A stretch of DNA of 64,000 nt, taken from Burkholderia diffusa. Its GTDB lineage: Bacteria; Pseudomonadota; Gammaproteobacteria; Burkholderiales; Burkholderiaceae. The first letter of the stretch is position 1, and every line of letters starts with the position of its first letter. The notes beneath the pieces are model-generated. The model ran no database searches, was not told the origin of the DNA, and saw only the letters and a program-made list of their open reading frames with translations. The position numbers and the translations under genes were made by a program. Shown here in pieces: positions 8,847-16,941 of this stretch. The stretch is from positions 62,001 to 126,000 of the forward strand of contig NZ_CABVPN010000002.1 in the NCBI RefSeq assembly GCF_902499115.1, written 5' to 3'.

Positions 8847-9410
8847 ATGAACCATCACCGTCTCGTCGAAATCACGCCCGCCACGCATCGCATCGAGATC
8901 GATCTCGTCTACGCGACCGAGCACAACCTGACCGGCAAGCCGATCTACCGCAACGCGCACTGTCTGCTGCTCGAGCCGGCCGAAGCCGCGCTGCGCCGCG
9001 CGGTCGACGTCGCCGCGCAGGCCGGCTTCACGCTGCGCATCTACGACGCATACCGGCCGCCGGAGGCGCAGCAGGTGCTGTGGGATTTCCTGCCGGATCC
9101 GAACTTCGTCGCCGATCTCGGCCGCGGGTCGAACCACAGCCGCGGCACCGCGCTGGACCTGACGCTCGTCGGCGCGAACGGCGAGCCGCTCGACATGGGC
9201 ACCGGCTTCGACGAGATGGTGGCCGCGTCGGGCCACTTTCACGCGGGGTTGCCCGAGCACGTGCAACGCAACCGGCTGCTGCTGCTCGGCGTCATGCATG
9301 CGGCCGGCTTCGCGCATATCGACAGCGAGTGGTGGCACTACGAGCTGCCCGGTTCGCACGCGCTGCCGCAGATCGACAACGCGGCGAGCGGCCCGTGGCG
9401 CCTGATGTAA
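8847..9410 (+). CDS. ddpX: D-alanyl-D-alanine dipeptidase, VanX/DdpX type
   Basis: 187 residues, the usual DdpX length. All catalytic elements of VanX are visible: Arg70 in YDAYRPPEAQQ, zinc ligands His97 and Asp104 in NHSRGTALD, the general base Glu161 and third ligand His164 in DSEWWHYE. It hydrolyses D-Ala-D-Ala to D-alanine in the cytoplasm. No signal peptide is present. As in E. coli ddpXABCDF, it precedes a binding protein, two permeases and two ATPases, so the operon would import and degrade D-Ala-D-Ala dipeptide as a nutrient. There is no vanH/vanA nearby, so resistance is not implied. Confidence 0.93.
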   Translation: MNHHRLVEITPATHRIEIDLVYATEHNLTGKPIYRNAHCLLLEPAEAALRRAVDVAAQAGFTLRIYDAYRPPEAQQVLWDFLPDPNFVADLGRGSNHSRGTALDLTLVGANGEPLDMGTGFDEMVAASGHFHAGLPEHVQRNRLLLLGVMHAAGFAHIDSEWWHYELPGSHALPQIDNAASGPWRLM

Positions 9411-9480
9411 CGATGCTGCACGCCCCCTTTTTCATGCAGGTTCACGTTCAACGACTCAAACGACAGATGGAGAAGCGCCC

Positions 9481-11082
9481 ATGAAATTCCCGACCTCCCG
9501 GCTCGTCGCGGCGCTGGCCGCCGCGTCCCTGTTCGCCGCCGTTCCGCTTTCCACCGCCCATGCGGAAACGCCGAAGGACATGTTCGTGATGGCCACGCTG
9601 CTCGACGAATTCACGACGCTCGATCCGGGCGAAATCTACGAGCTGGTGCCTGAGGAGTACGTCGCGAACACGTACGACCGGCTCGTGCGCGTGGACCTGC
9701 GCGATCCGTCGAAATTCAACGGCGACGTCGCGCAGTCGTGGACGGTGAGCGCCGACGGCCTGACCTATACGTTCAAGCTGCGCTCGGGCCTCAAGTTCCA
9801 CTCGGGCAACCCGCTGACGGCCGACGACGTCGCATGGTCGATCCAGCGCGCGGTGCTGCTCGACAAGGGACCGGCCGCGGTGCTGACCGGCATCGGGCTC
9901 ACGAAGGCCAACGTCGTGGCGAACGTGAAGAAGCTGGACGACCAGACGGTGTCGATCACGACCGATCACAAATACGCGCCGACCTTTGTGCTCAACGTGC
10001 TCGGCTCGTGGCCCGCGTCGGTGCTCGACAAGAAATTGCTGCTGTCGCACCAGCAGGGCAACGACTTCGGCAACGCGTGGTTGAAGACCAACGAGGCCGG
10101 CTCCGGCGCGTACAAGCTCGTCAAGTGGTCGCCCAGCGACAGCATCGTGCTGCAACGCTTCGACGGCTACCGGCTGCCGCTCGCGATGAAGCGCATCGTG
10201 CTGCGCCACGTGCCCGAAGCGGCGAGCCAGCGACTGCTGCTGGAAAACGGCGACGTCGACGCGGCGCGCGACCTGAGCCCGGACGATCTCGCGTCGGTCG
10301 TGAAATCGGGCAAGGCGAAAGTCACGGCCTCGCCGCAAGCGACGCTGCTGTATCTCGGCCTGAACACGAAGAACCCGACGCTCGCGAAGCCCGACGTGCA
10401 GGAAGCGCTCAAGTGGCTGGTCGACTATGCGGGCCTCCAGGCCAACGTCGTGAAGACGACCTACAAGGTGCACCAGACCTTCCTGCCCGAAGGCTTCCTC
10501 GGCACGCTGAATGCGAATCCGTACAAGCTCGACGTCGCGAAGGCGAAGGCGCTGCTCGCGAAGGCCGGCGTGCCGAACGGCTTCTCGGTGACGATGGACG
10601 TGCGCAACGACTATCCGTACACGGAGATCGCGCAGGCCGTGCAGGCGAACTTCGCGCAGGCGGGCGTCAAGGTGCAGCTGATCCCCGGCGACAACAAGCA
10701 GACGCTCGCGAAATACCGCGCGCGCCAGCACGACATCTACATCGGCGAATGGTCGGCCGACTACATCGACCCGCACAGCAACGCGCAGGGTTTCGCATGG
10801 AACCCCGACAACTCCGACAAGTCGAGCTACAAGATGCTGGCCTGGCGCAACAGCTGGGACATTCCGCAACTGACGAAGGAAACCGACGCCGCGCTCGCCG
10901 AGCCGACCGCCGCGCAACGCGCGCAGCGGTACCAGGCGATGCAGAAGGAAATGCTCGCGCGCTCGCCGTTCGTGATCATGTTCGAGAAGGTCGCGCAGGT
11001 CGCGACGCGACCCGGCGTGAGCGGGCTCGAAGTCGGGCCGATCAACGACCTCGTGTCGTACCGTAACCTGAAGAAGCAATAA
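9481..11082 (+). CDS. ABC transporter substrate-binding protein, family 5 (DdpA/DppA-like), second copy
   Basis: 533 residues with a signal peptide (MKFPTSRLVAALAAASLFAAVPLSTAHA). It carries the family 5 signature (FKLRSGLKFHSGNPLTADDVAW region near residue 97) and GSGAYKLVKWSPSD. It is a periplasmic peptide receptor. The gene lies 70 nt after ddpX and 10 nt before the first permease, so it is the dedicated receptor of this transporter; D-Ala-D-Ala is the likely ligand from context. It is a close paralogue of the protein at 4165-5754; differences are scattered rather than blockwise. Confidence 0.92.
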   Translation: MKFPTSRLVAALAAASLFAAVPLSTAHAETPKDMFVMATLLDEFTTLDPGEIYELVPEEYVANTYDRLVRVDLRDPSKFNGDVAQSWTVSADGLTYTFKLRSGLKFHSGNPLTADDVAWSIQRAVLLDKGPAAVLTGIGLTKANVVANVKKLDDQTVSITTDHKYAPTFVLNVLGSWPASVLDKKLLLSHQQGNDFGNAWLKTNEAGSGAYKLVKWSPSDSIVLQRFDGYRLPLAMKRIVLRHVPEAASQRLLLENGDVDAARDLSPDDLASVVKSGKAKVTASPQATLLYLGLNTKNPTLAKPDVQEALKWLVDYAGLQANVVKTTYKVHQTFLPEGFLGTLNANPYKLDVAKAKALLAKAGVPNGFSVTMDVRNDYPYTEIAQAVQANFAQAGVKVQLIPGDNKQTLAKYRARQHDIYIGEWSADYIDPHSNAQGFAWNPDNSDKSSYKMLAWRNSWDIPQLTKETDAALAEPTAAQRAQRYQAMQKEMLARSPFVIMFEKVAQVATRPGVSGLEVGPINDLVSYRNLKKQ

Positions 11083-11092
11083 GGTTCGCCGC

Positions 11093-12163
11093 ATGTCGAC
11101 TCCCGCCTCCTCCCTCGAAGCACTGCGCACGCTGCCCGCGCGGCGCCCGGCCGTGCGCTGGGTGCTACGCGTGCTGCGCTGGGCGCTCACGCTCGCCGTC
11201 ACGTTCACAGGGCTGCTCGCGCTGACGTTCGTGATCGGCCGCAAGGTGCCGATCGATCCCGTGCTCGCGATCCTCGGCGATCGCGCGTCGGCCGAGGCCT
11301 ACGCGGCCGAGCGCATCGCGCTCGGCCTCGACAAGCCGCTCGTCACGCAGTTCCTGATCTACGCGCGCGACGTGCTGCACGGCAATCTCGGCATGTCGCT
11401 GCTGACGTCGAACCCGGTGCTCGACGACATCAGGCGCGTGTTCCCCGCCACGCTCGAACTCGCGACGATCGCGACGGTGATCGGCATCGCGATCGGCGTG
11501 CCGCTCGGCGTCGCGGCCGCGGTGAAGCACAACCGGCCGATCGACCACATCGCACGCTTCGTCGGCCTGATCGGCAATTCGGTGCCGGTATTCTGGCTCG
11601 GGCTGATGGGGCTGCTGCTGTTCTATGCGCGGCTGCACTGGGTCGGCGGCCCCGGCCGGCTCGATCCGGTGTACGACGGGATGGTCGACCCGCGCACGGG
11701 CAGCCTGCTGATCGACTCGGCGCTCGCGGGCGAGTGGGACGTGTTCCGCAACGCGGTGTCGCACATCGCGCTGCCGGCCGCGATCCTCGGCTACTACTCG
11801 GTCGCGTACCTGAGCCGGATGACGCGCTCGTTCATGCTCGACCAGCTGAGCCAGGAATACATCGTCACCGCGCGCGCGAAGGGCTTGTCCGAGCGGCGCG
11901 TCATCTGGCGGCATGCGTTCGGCAACATCGCGGTGCCGCTGCTCACCGTGATCGCGCTCACGTACAGCAACCTGCTCGAAGGCTCGGTGCTGACCGAGAT
12001 CGTGTTCGCGTGGCCGGGGCTCGGCTCGTACCTGACCGGCGCGCTCCTGAACGCCGACATGAATGCCGTGCTCGGCGCGACGCTCGTGATCGGCGTGATG
12101 TTCATCACCGTCAACCTGCTGACCGACGCGCTGTACCGTGTGTTCGATCCGCGTGCGCGCTGA
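11093..12163 (+). CDS. peptide ABC transporter permease, DppB/DdpB type
   Basis: 356 residues with about six membrane segments. The N-terminal segment is followed by the GKVPIDPVLAIL-type region and the periplasmic GLDKPLVTQFLIYARDVLHGNLGMSL characteristic of the first peptide permease (split around residues 78-103). The EAA-loop equivalent SQEYIVTARAKGLSERRV lies near 257-274. It forms the inner-membrane channel together with the next gene. Starts 10 nt after the binding protein stop. Confidence 0.92.
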   Translation: MSTPASSLEALRTLPARRPAVRWVLRVLRWALTLAVTFTGLLALTFVIGRKVPIDPVLAILGDRASAEAYAAERIALGLDKPLVTQFLIYARDVLHGNLGMSLLTSNPVLDDIRRVFPATLELATIATVIGIAIGVPLGVAAAVKHNRPIDHIARFVGLIGNSVPVFWLGLMGLLLFYARLHWVGGPGRLDPVYDGMVDPRTGSLLIDSALAGEWDVFRNAVSHIALPAAILGYYSVAYLSRMTRSFMLDQLSQEYIVTARAKGLSERRVIWRHAFGNIAVPLLTVIALTYSNLLEGSVLTEIVFAWPGLGSYLTGALLNADMNAVLGATLVIGVMFITVNLLTDALYRVFDPRAR

Positions 12164-12229
12164 GGGCCGCTTCGACATGACCGTTTCCATCCTGCTTCCT
12201 TCACCGACCATGCCGAAGGCCACCCGTCC

Positions 12230-13144
12230 ATGAATGCCGAACATCTCACGCTGCGCGCGTGGCTGCTTTCCGATGCGCCCGCGTCGCGCTCGCAGGCCGC
12301 GTTCGGCCTCGCCTACCGCCGCTGGCGCCGTTTCGCGGGCAATCCGCTCAACCTGTTCGGGCTCGCGATCCTGGTGACGCTGATCGTGGTCGCAATCGTC
12401 GGCCCGCTGATCATGCCGCACGATCCGCTGCGCCAGGTGCTGTCGGACCGGCTGCTGCCGCCCGGCTCCGCATCGCACTGGCTCGGCACCGACCAGCTCG
12501 GCCGCGACATCCTTTCGCGGATGATCGCGGGCTCTCGCCTCACGCTCGGCATTGCGATGCTCGTCGTCGTGATCGTCGTGCCGATCGGCCTCGCGATCGG
12601 CACGACGGCCGGCTATTGCGGCGGCTTCGTCGACAGCGTGCTGATGCGCATCACCGACATCGCGCTCGCGTTCCCGAAGATCGTGCTTGCGCTCGCATTC
12701 GCGGCCGCGCTCGGGCCCGGCGTGATCAACGCGGTCGTTGCGATCTCGATCACCGCGTGGCCCGCGTATGCGCGGCTCGCGCGCGCGGAGACGATCCGCA
12801 TCGCGCAGGCCGACTACATCCACGCCGCGCGGCTGCAAGGCGCGTCGGGCCCGCGGATCCTGCTGCGCTACATCATGCCGCTGTGCATGTCGTCGGTGAT
12901 CGTGCGCGCGACGCTCGACATGGCCGGCATCATCCTCACCGTCGCGGGCCTCGGCTTTCTCGGCCTCGGCGCGCAGCCGCCGAGCCCCGAGTGGGGCTTC
13001 ATGGTCGCGTCGGGCCGCAACGTGCTGCTCGACGCGTGGTGGGTCGCGACGCTGCCCGGCATCGCCATCCTGCTCGTGAGCCTCGCATTCAACCTGCTCG
13101 GCGACGGGCTGCGCGACGTCTTCGATCCCCGCCATGGAGCATGA
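12230..13144 (+). CDS. peptide ABC transporter permease, DppC/DdpC type
   Basis: 304 residues. It has the cytoplasmic N-terminal tail and first membrane helix of the OppC_N domain (FAGNPLNLFGLAILVTLIV), then HWLGTDQLGRDILSRMIAGSR near 83-103, diagnostic of DppC-like permeases, and the EAA loop QADYIHAARLQGASGPRIL near 190-208. Partner of the preceding permease. Its stop overlaps or abuts the first ATPase start, indicating translational coupling. Confidence 0.92.
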   Translation: MNAEHLTLRAWLLSDAPASRSQAAFGLAYRRWRRFAGNPLNLFGLAILVTLIVVAIVGPLIMPHDPLRQVLSDRLLPPGSASHWLGTDQLGRDILSRMIAGSRLTLGIAMLVVVIVVPIGLAIGTTAGYCGGFVDSVLMRITDIALAFPKIVLALAFAAALGPGVINAVVAISITAWPAYARLARAETIRIAQADYIHAARLQGASGPRILLRYIMPLCMSSVIVRATLDMAGIILTVAGLGFLGLGAQPPSPEWGFMVASGRNVLLDAWWVATLPGIAILLVSLAFNLLGDGLRDVFDPRHGA

Positions 13145-13145
13145 C

Positions 13146-14060
13146 ATGCCGATGAATTCCACCACCGCGCCCGCGCCGCTCTGCGAGATCGACGGCCTGA
13201 AAATCGGCTTTCGCGGGCACGACGGCGTCGTCACCGACGCGGTGCGCGACCTGTCGCTGACGCTCGCGCCCGGCGAACGGCTCGGCATCGTCGGCGAATC
13301 GGGCTCCGGCAAGTCGCTGACGGGCCGCGCGCTGCTCGGCCTGCTGCCCGAAGCCGCGCGCTGGTCGGCCCGCACGATGCGCTTCGCGGGCCAGGACCTG
13401 CTCGCGATGTCCGCGAGCGAACGCCGGCGCCTGTGCGGCAGCCAGATGGGGATGATCCTGCAGGATCCGAAGTATTCGCTGAACCCGGTGATGACCGTCG
13501 CGAAGCAGATGGGCGAAGCGTTCCGGCGGCACGAGCCGCGCCTGCGCGGCCGCGCGCTGCGCGAGCGGATCGTCGACGCGCTCGCGGCCGTGCAGATCCG
13601 CGACCCGGCGCGCGTCGCCGATGCGTATCCGCACGAGCTGTCGGGCGGCATGGGCCAGCGCGTGATGATCGCGATGATGGTGTCGACGGGCCCGCGCCTG
13701 CTGATCGCCGACGAGCCGACCTCCGCGCTCGACGTCGCGGTGTCGATGCAGGTGCTCGCGGTGCTCGACGCGATGATCGCGCGGCACAACACGGGCCTGA
13801 TGTTCGTCAGCCACGACCTGCCGCTCGTGATGTCGTTCTGCGATCGCGTCGCGGTGATGTATGCGGGGCGCGTGGTCGAAACCTGCGCCGCGCGCGACCT
13901 GCGCGATGCGACGCATCCCTACACGCGCGGGCTGCTCGCGGCGAACCCGCCGCTCGTGAACCCGCCCGACGAACTGCCCGTGCTGCGGCGCGATCCGGCG
14001 TGGCTCGACGCCGCTGCGCCCGCGCCGACCGCTCACATACCGCAGGAGGCCGCACGATGA
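13146..14060 (+). CDS. peptide ABC transporter ATP-binding protein, DppD/DdpD type
   Basis: 304 residues from the ATG at 13146, preferred because GGAG lies at 13136-13139; an in-frame ATG at 13134 would overlap the permease by 11 nt. Walker A GESGSGKS near residue 50, Q-loop MILQDPKYSLNP, signature LSGGMGQR, Walker B LLIADEPTSALD and switch His in FVSHD are all present. The C-terminal HPYTRGLLAANP extension is typical of peptide importers. Energises dipeptide uptake at the cytoplasmic face. Its stop overlaps the next start (ATGA). Confidence 0.92.
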   Translation: MPMNSTTAPAPLCEIDGLKIGFRGHDGVVTDAVRDLSLTLAPGERLGIVGESGSGKSLTGRALLGLLPEAARWSARTMRFAGQDLLAMSASERRRLCGSQMGMILQDPKYSLNPVMTVAKQMGEAFRRHEPRLRGRALRERIVDALAAVQIRDPARVADAYPHELSGGMGQRVMIAMMVSTGPRLLIADEPTSALDVAVSMQVLAVLDAMIARHNTGLMFVSHDLPLVMSFCDRVAVMYAGRVVETCAARDLRDATHPYTRGLLAANPPLVNPPDELPVLRRDPAWLDAAAPAPTAHIPQEAAR

Positions 14061-14818
14061 TCGACGTCGATCACGCATCGATCCGTTTCCCGACCCGCAC
14101 GGGTCACGTCGACGCCGTGCGCGATGCCAGCTTCGCGGTACGCGACGGCGAGGTGTTCGGGCTCGTCGGCGAATCGGGCTCCGGCAAGTCGACGCTGCTG
14201 CGCGCGCTGACCGGCCTCGTGCCGCTCGCGGGCGGCAGCCTGTCGATCGACGGGCGGCCCGTCGGCGGCACGCCCGATCGCGCATTTCGCCGCCACGTGC
14301 AGATGGTGTTCCAGGATCCGTACGCGTCGCTGCATCCGCGCTTCACGGTGGACCAGACGCTGCGCGAGCCGCTGTCGATCCACGCGATCGACGACGCCGA
14401 CGCGCGCATCGCCCGTGCGCTGTCCGAAGTCGGGCTCGGCCCGTCGTTCCGCTTCCGCTATCCGCACCAGCTGTCGGGCGGCCAGCGCCAGCGTGTCGCG
14501 ATCGCGCGCGCGCTGATTGTCGAGCCGCGCGTGTTGCTGCTCGACGAGCCGACGTCCGCGCTCGACGTGTCGGTGCAGGCCGAAATCCTGAACCTGCTGC
14601 GCCGCCTGCATCGCGAACGCAAACTGACGATGATCCTCGTGAGCCACAACCTCGCGGTGATCGGCTTCCTGTGCCAGCGCGTCGCGGTGATGCAGCATGG
14701 CGAGATCGTCGAACAGCTGCGGATCGAGGACGTGCGCGCCGGACAGGTCGCACGCGACTACACGCGCACGCTGCTGCGCGCGACCGAAGGCTACCGCCGC
14801 CTCGATCCGGTCGCCTGA
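14057..14818 (+). CDS. peptide ABC transporter ATP-binding protein, DppF/DdpF type
   Basis: 253 residues, starting at the ATG within the ATGA overlap with the previous gene and preceded by AGGAGG (14044-14049). Walker A GESGSGKS (38-45), Q-loop MVFQDPYASLHP, signature LSGGQRQR, Walker B LLLDEPTSALD and ILVSHN are visible. Second ATPase of the heterodimer and last gene of the dipeptide operon. Confidence 0.92.
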   Translation: MIDVDHASIRFPTRTGHVDAVRDASFAVRDGEVFGLVGESGSGKSTLLRALTGLVPLAGGSLSIDGRPVGGTPDRAFRRHVQMVFQDPYASLHPRFTVDQTLREPLSIHAIDDADARIARALSEVGLGPSFRFRYPHQLSGGQRQRVAIARALIVEPRVLLLDEPTSALDVSVQAEILNLLRRLHRERKLTMILVSHNLAVIGFLCQRVAVMQHGEIVEQLRIEDVRAGQVARDYTRTLLRATEGYRRLDPVA

Positions 14819-14964
14819 CATGAGTGCGACGCGCGGGCGTGCGATACTCGGCACCCCGTGCGTCGGTGCGCCAATGCACCGGCACGCACGCCGAATGGAA
14901 CCCTCGCGCGCCGCGCGGGTCCATTTCCTTTCGTCAACAGCTCAACAGCTATAGGGAGGCGTTC

Positions 14965-15219
14965 ATGCTGCAATTCATCGAAACCCTGGTGGTCGGGCTC
15001 ATCGTCGGCCTCCTCGCCCGTGCGCTCAAGCCCGGCGACGACAAAATGGGCATCCTGATGACCGTCGTGCTCGGCGTCGTCGGCTCGCTCGTCGCGGGCT
15101 ACGTCGGCCGCGCTGCCGGCTGGTATGCGCCGGGCCAGGGCGCCGGCTGGATCGCGTCGATCATCGGCGCGATCGTGCTGCTCGTGATCGTCGGCGCGAT
15201 GCGCAAGCGCGCGGGCTGA
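14965..15219 (+). CDS. GlsB/YeaQ/YmgE family stress-associated membrane protein
   Basis: 84 residues from the ATG at 14965, which follows AGGGAGG (14953-14959). Three hydrophobic segments and the family motif GLIVGLLARALKPGDDKMG (about 11-29) are visible, with glycine-rich VLGVVGSLVAGYVGRAAGWY. Homologues are small inner-membrane transglycosylase-associated or stress-induced proteins of unknown activity. It is closed by a strong terminator. Confidence 0.85.
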   Translation: MLQFIETLVVGLIVGLLARALKPGDDKMGILMTVVLGVVGSLVAGYVGRAAGWYAPGQGAGWIASIIGAIVLLVIVGAMRKRAG

Positions 15220-15245
15220 CCGCCGCATCGCCCGCGTCGATGCGG

Positions 15246-15279
15246 AAACGGCCGCTCGTCACACGAGCGGCCGTTTTTC
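15246..15279 (+). terminator. strong intrinsic terminator
   Basis: Perfect 14-bp stem (15246-15259 and 15263-15276) around a 3-nt loop, ending in a run of five T. It lies 26 nt after the YeaQ-like gene and would end that transcript. Confidence 0.9.
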
Positions 15280-15584
15280 TTTCTGCACCCCGCAATTCGC
15301 ACCCTCGTCGAATCGTTGAGTTCTCAACGATTCACCTGCAAAACCCCTGTCCGTTGGCCGGATTGCAGCGAGCTTACGCCATCGGCAATACCCTGACTTG
15401 CGGCCGCACAAATTTGAGATAAATTGATTGGAGGAATACGGCGTCATTTGCTCGTTGCCGTCATTTCCCGTTCTTTCATTCAAGAGGTCCAATGGAATTG
15501 CCGTTTACGCATACAGCATCGCAGCGTTGACGGACTGCCATTCGAGCTGCCCCGCTGCGACGCGCTTCCTCTCTGGAGCCTGTC

Positions 15585-15920
15585 ATGAAGCATCGCCTGT
15601 TTGCCGCCTCGTTTGCCCTGGCTGCCTCGCTTCTGGCGTCGTCCTCGTCTTTTGCCGCCGGCGCGTCCGGCGTCATCCACTTCACCGGCATGATCGTCGA
15701 GCCGCCGTGCTCGTTCGCACTCGACACGGCCGACGCCGCGCACGCGCACGTGCGCCCCGACTGCCCGCGCCCGGCGAGCGGGCAAGTCGCGTTCGTCGAC
15801 GCGGCCAGCCTGCGCACGATCAAGACCACGACCTTTACGCAGGCCTCGCGCGCAATCGTTTTACCTGACCGTGCGGGCAACGCGCATGCGCCGATGATCG
15901 CCGTCGTGACGTACCAGTAG
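15585..15920 (+). CDS. short exported protein resembling type 1 fimbrial subunits
   Basis: 111 residues with a signal peptide (MKHRLFAASFALAASLLASSSSFA). The mature N-terminus GVIHFTGMIVEPPCSF resembles the first strands of chaperone-usher pilins, two Cys (PPCSF and RPDCPR) could form the usual disulfide, and it ends in VTYQ as many pilins do. It is much shorter than a normal pilin (about 180 residues) and no usher or chaperone gene is nearby. A pilin-like or adhesin-like fragment is an inference; it may simply be an exported protein of unknown role. Confidence 0.6.
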   Translation: MKHRLFAASFALAASLLASSSSFAAGASGVIHFTGMIVEPPCSFALDTADAAHAHVRPDCPRPASGQVAFVDAASLRTIKTTTFTQASRAIVLPDRAGNAHAPMIAVVTYQ

Positions 15921-15945
15921 CGCCTGCTGCAGGAGACGTCGCGCG

Positions 15946-16818
15946 TCAGTCGCGATGGCAGGCGATCCAGTCGCTGAACGCGCGGATCTTCTGCTGGCTG
16001 CCGATGCTCTCCGGATAGACGAAGAAATAGCGGGCGCCGGTCTCGAGCACGATGTCGAACGGCCGTTCGAGCCGGCGCGCGGCGACGTCGTCGTCGACGA
16101 GCGTCACATCGCCGATCGCGACGCCGAAGCCCTGCATCGCCGCATTCGTCGCGAGATCGAGCGTGTCGAAGGTCGGCCCGCGCTCCGCGTCGACGGCGCG
16201 CTCGCCCGCGTGATCGAGCCACGCGCGCCAGTCGCGGTGGTCGCGCGTCGGATGCAGCAGCGTATGGTGCGCGAGATCGCCGACCGCGTCGAGCGGCACG
16301 GCCTGCCGCAGCTCGGGCGCGCACACCGGCGTCAAGCGCTCGTCGAACAGCGGCAGCGCGAACACGCCGGTGCCCGGCGACGTACCGTAGACGACCGCCG
16401 CGTCGAACGGCTCGGTCGAGAAATCGACGATGTGCTGCCACGCGGTCGTGATCTGCACGTGGAGCTCGGGATGCTCGCCCTGGAAGCGCATGATGCGCGG
16501 CAGCATCCAGCGCATCACGCAAGTCGGCACCTTCAGCGCGAGATCGGTGCGCTGCCGCGTGAGCTTCATCGAGATGTCCTCGATCCGCGCGAAGCTCTCG
16601 TTGACCACCGGCAACAGTTGCTCGCCCTCCGCCGTCAGCGTGAGGCCCTTCGCGTGCCGCTTGAACAGCGGAAAGCCGTAATGCGCCTCGAGTGTCTGGA
16701 TCTGCCGGCTTACCGCGCCCTGCGTGAGGCACAGCTGCTCGGCCGCGCGCGTGAAGCTGCGGTGGCGGGCCACCGTCGAGAAGATCTGCAGCGCGTGCAG
16801 GGGTGGAAGTCGGCGCAT
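15946..16818 (-). CDS. LysR family regulator, GcvA/AmpR-like
   Basis: 290 residues. The N-terminal winged HTH reads LPPLHALQIFSTVARHRSFTRAAEQLCLTQGAVSRQIQ (residues 4-41 in two parts), the pattern of the GcvA/AmpR subgroup; the rest is a LysR substrate-binding domain. It lies downstream of, and in the same direction as, a class A beta-lactamase homologue, with 123 nt between. In classical ampR-bla pairs the genes are divergent, so regulation of that neighbour is possible but not shown. Confidence 0.9.
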   Translation of the reverse strand: MRRLPPLHALQIFSTVARHRSFTRAAEQLCLTQGAVSRQIQTLEAHYGFPLFKRHAKGLTLTAEGEQLLPVVNESFARIEDISMKLTRQRTDLALKVPTCVMRWMLPRIMRFQGEHPELHVQITTAWQHIVDFSTEPFDAAVVYGTSPGTGVFALPLFDERLTPVCAPELRQAVPLDAVGDLAHHTLLHPTRDHRDWRAWLDHAGERAVDAERGPTFDTLDLATNAAMQGFGVAIGDVTLVDDDVAARRLERPFDIVLETGARYFFVYPESIGSQQKIRAFSDWIACHRD

Positions 16819-16941
16819 GACGAAGGGGTAGACGGATCGATCGCACCCAACGAAGGCGCGGCAAGGCCGCGCGCCGACACCGGCGCGCGCTGATCGACAC
16901 GATAAGCCAAACGCCCGCTTTACGCGAGGTGCACCGGACGC

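Noticed and set aside
8847..9410. Vancomycin-resistance vanX
   Set aside because: No vanH or vanA ligase nearby; operon with peptide importer points to dipeptide nutrition, and Gram-negative outer membranes already exclude the drug.
11165..13792. 875-residue minus-strand open frame
   Set aside because: Antisense shadow of the two permeases and first ATPase; high-GC third-position bias creates such frames. Content is low-complexity Arg/His/Asp.
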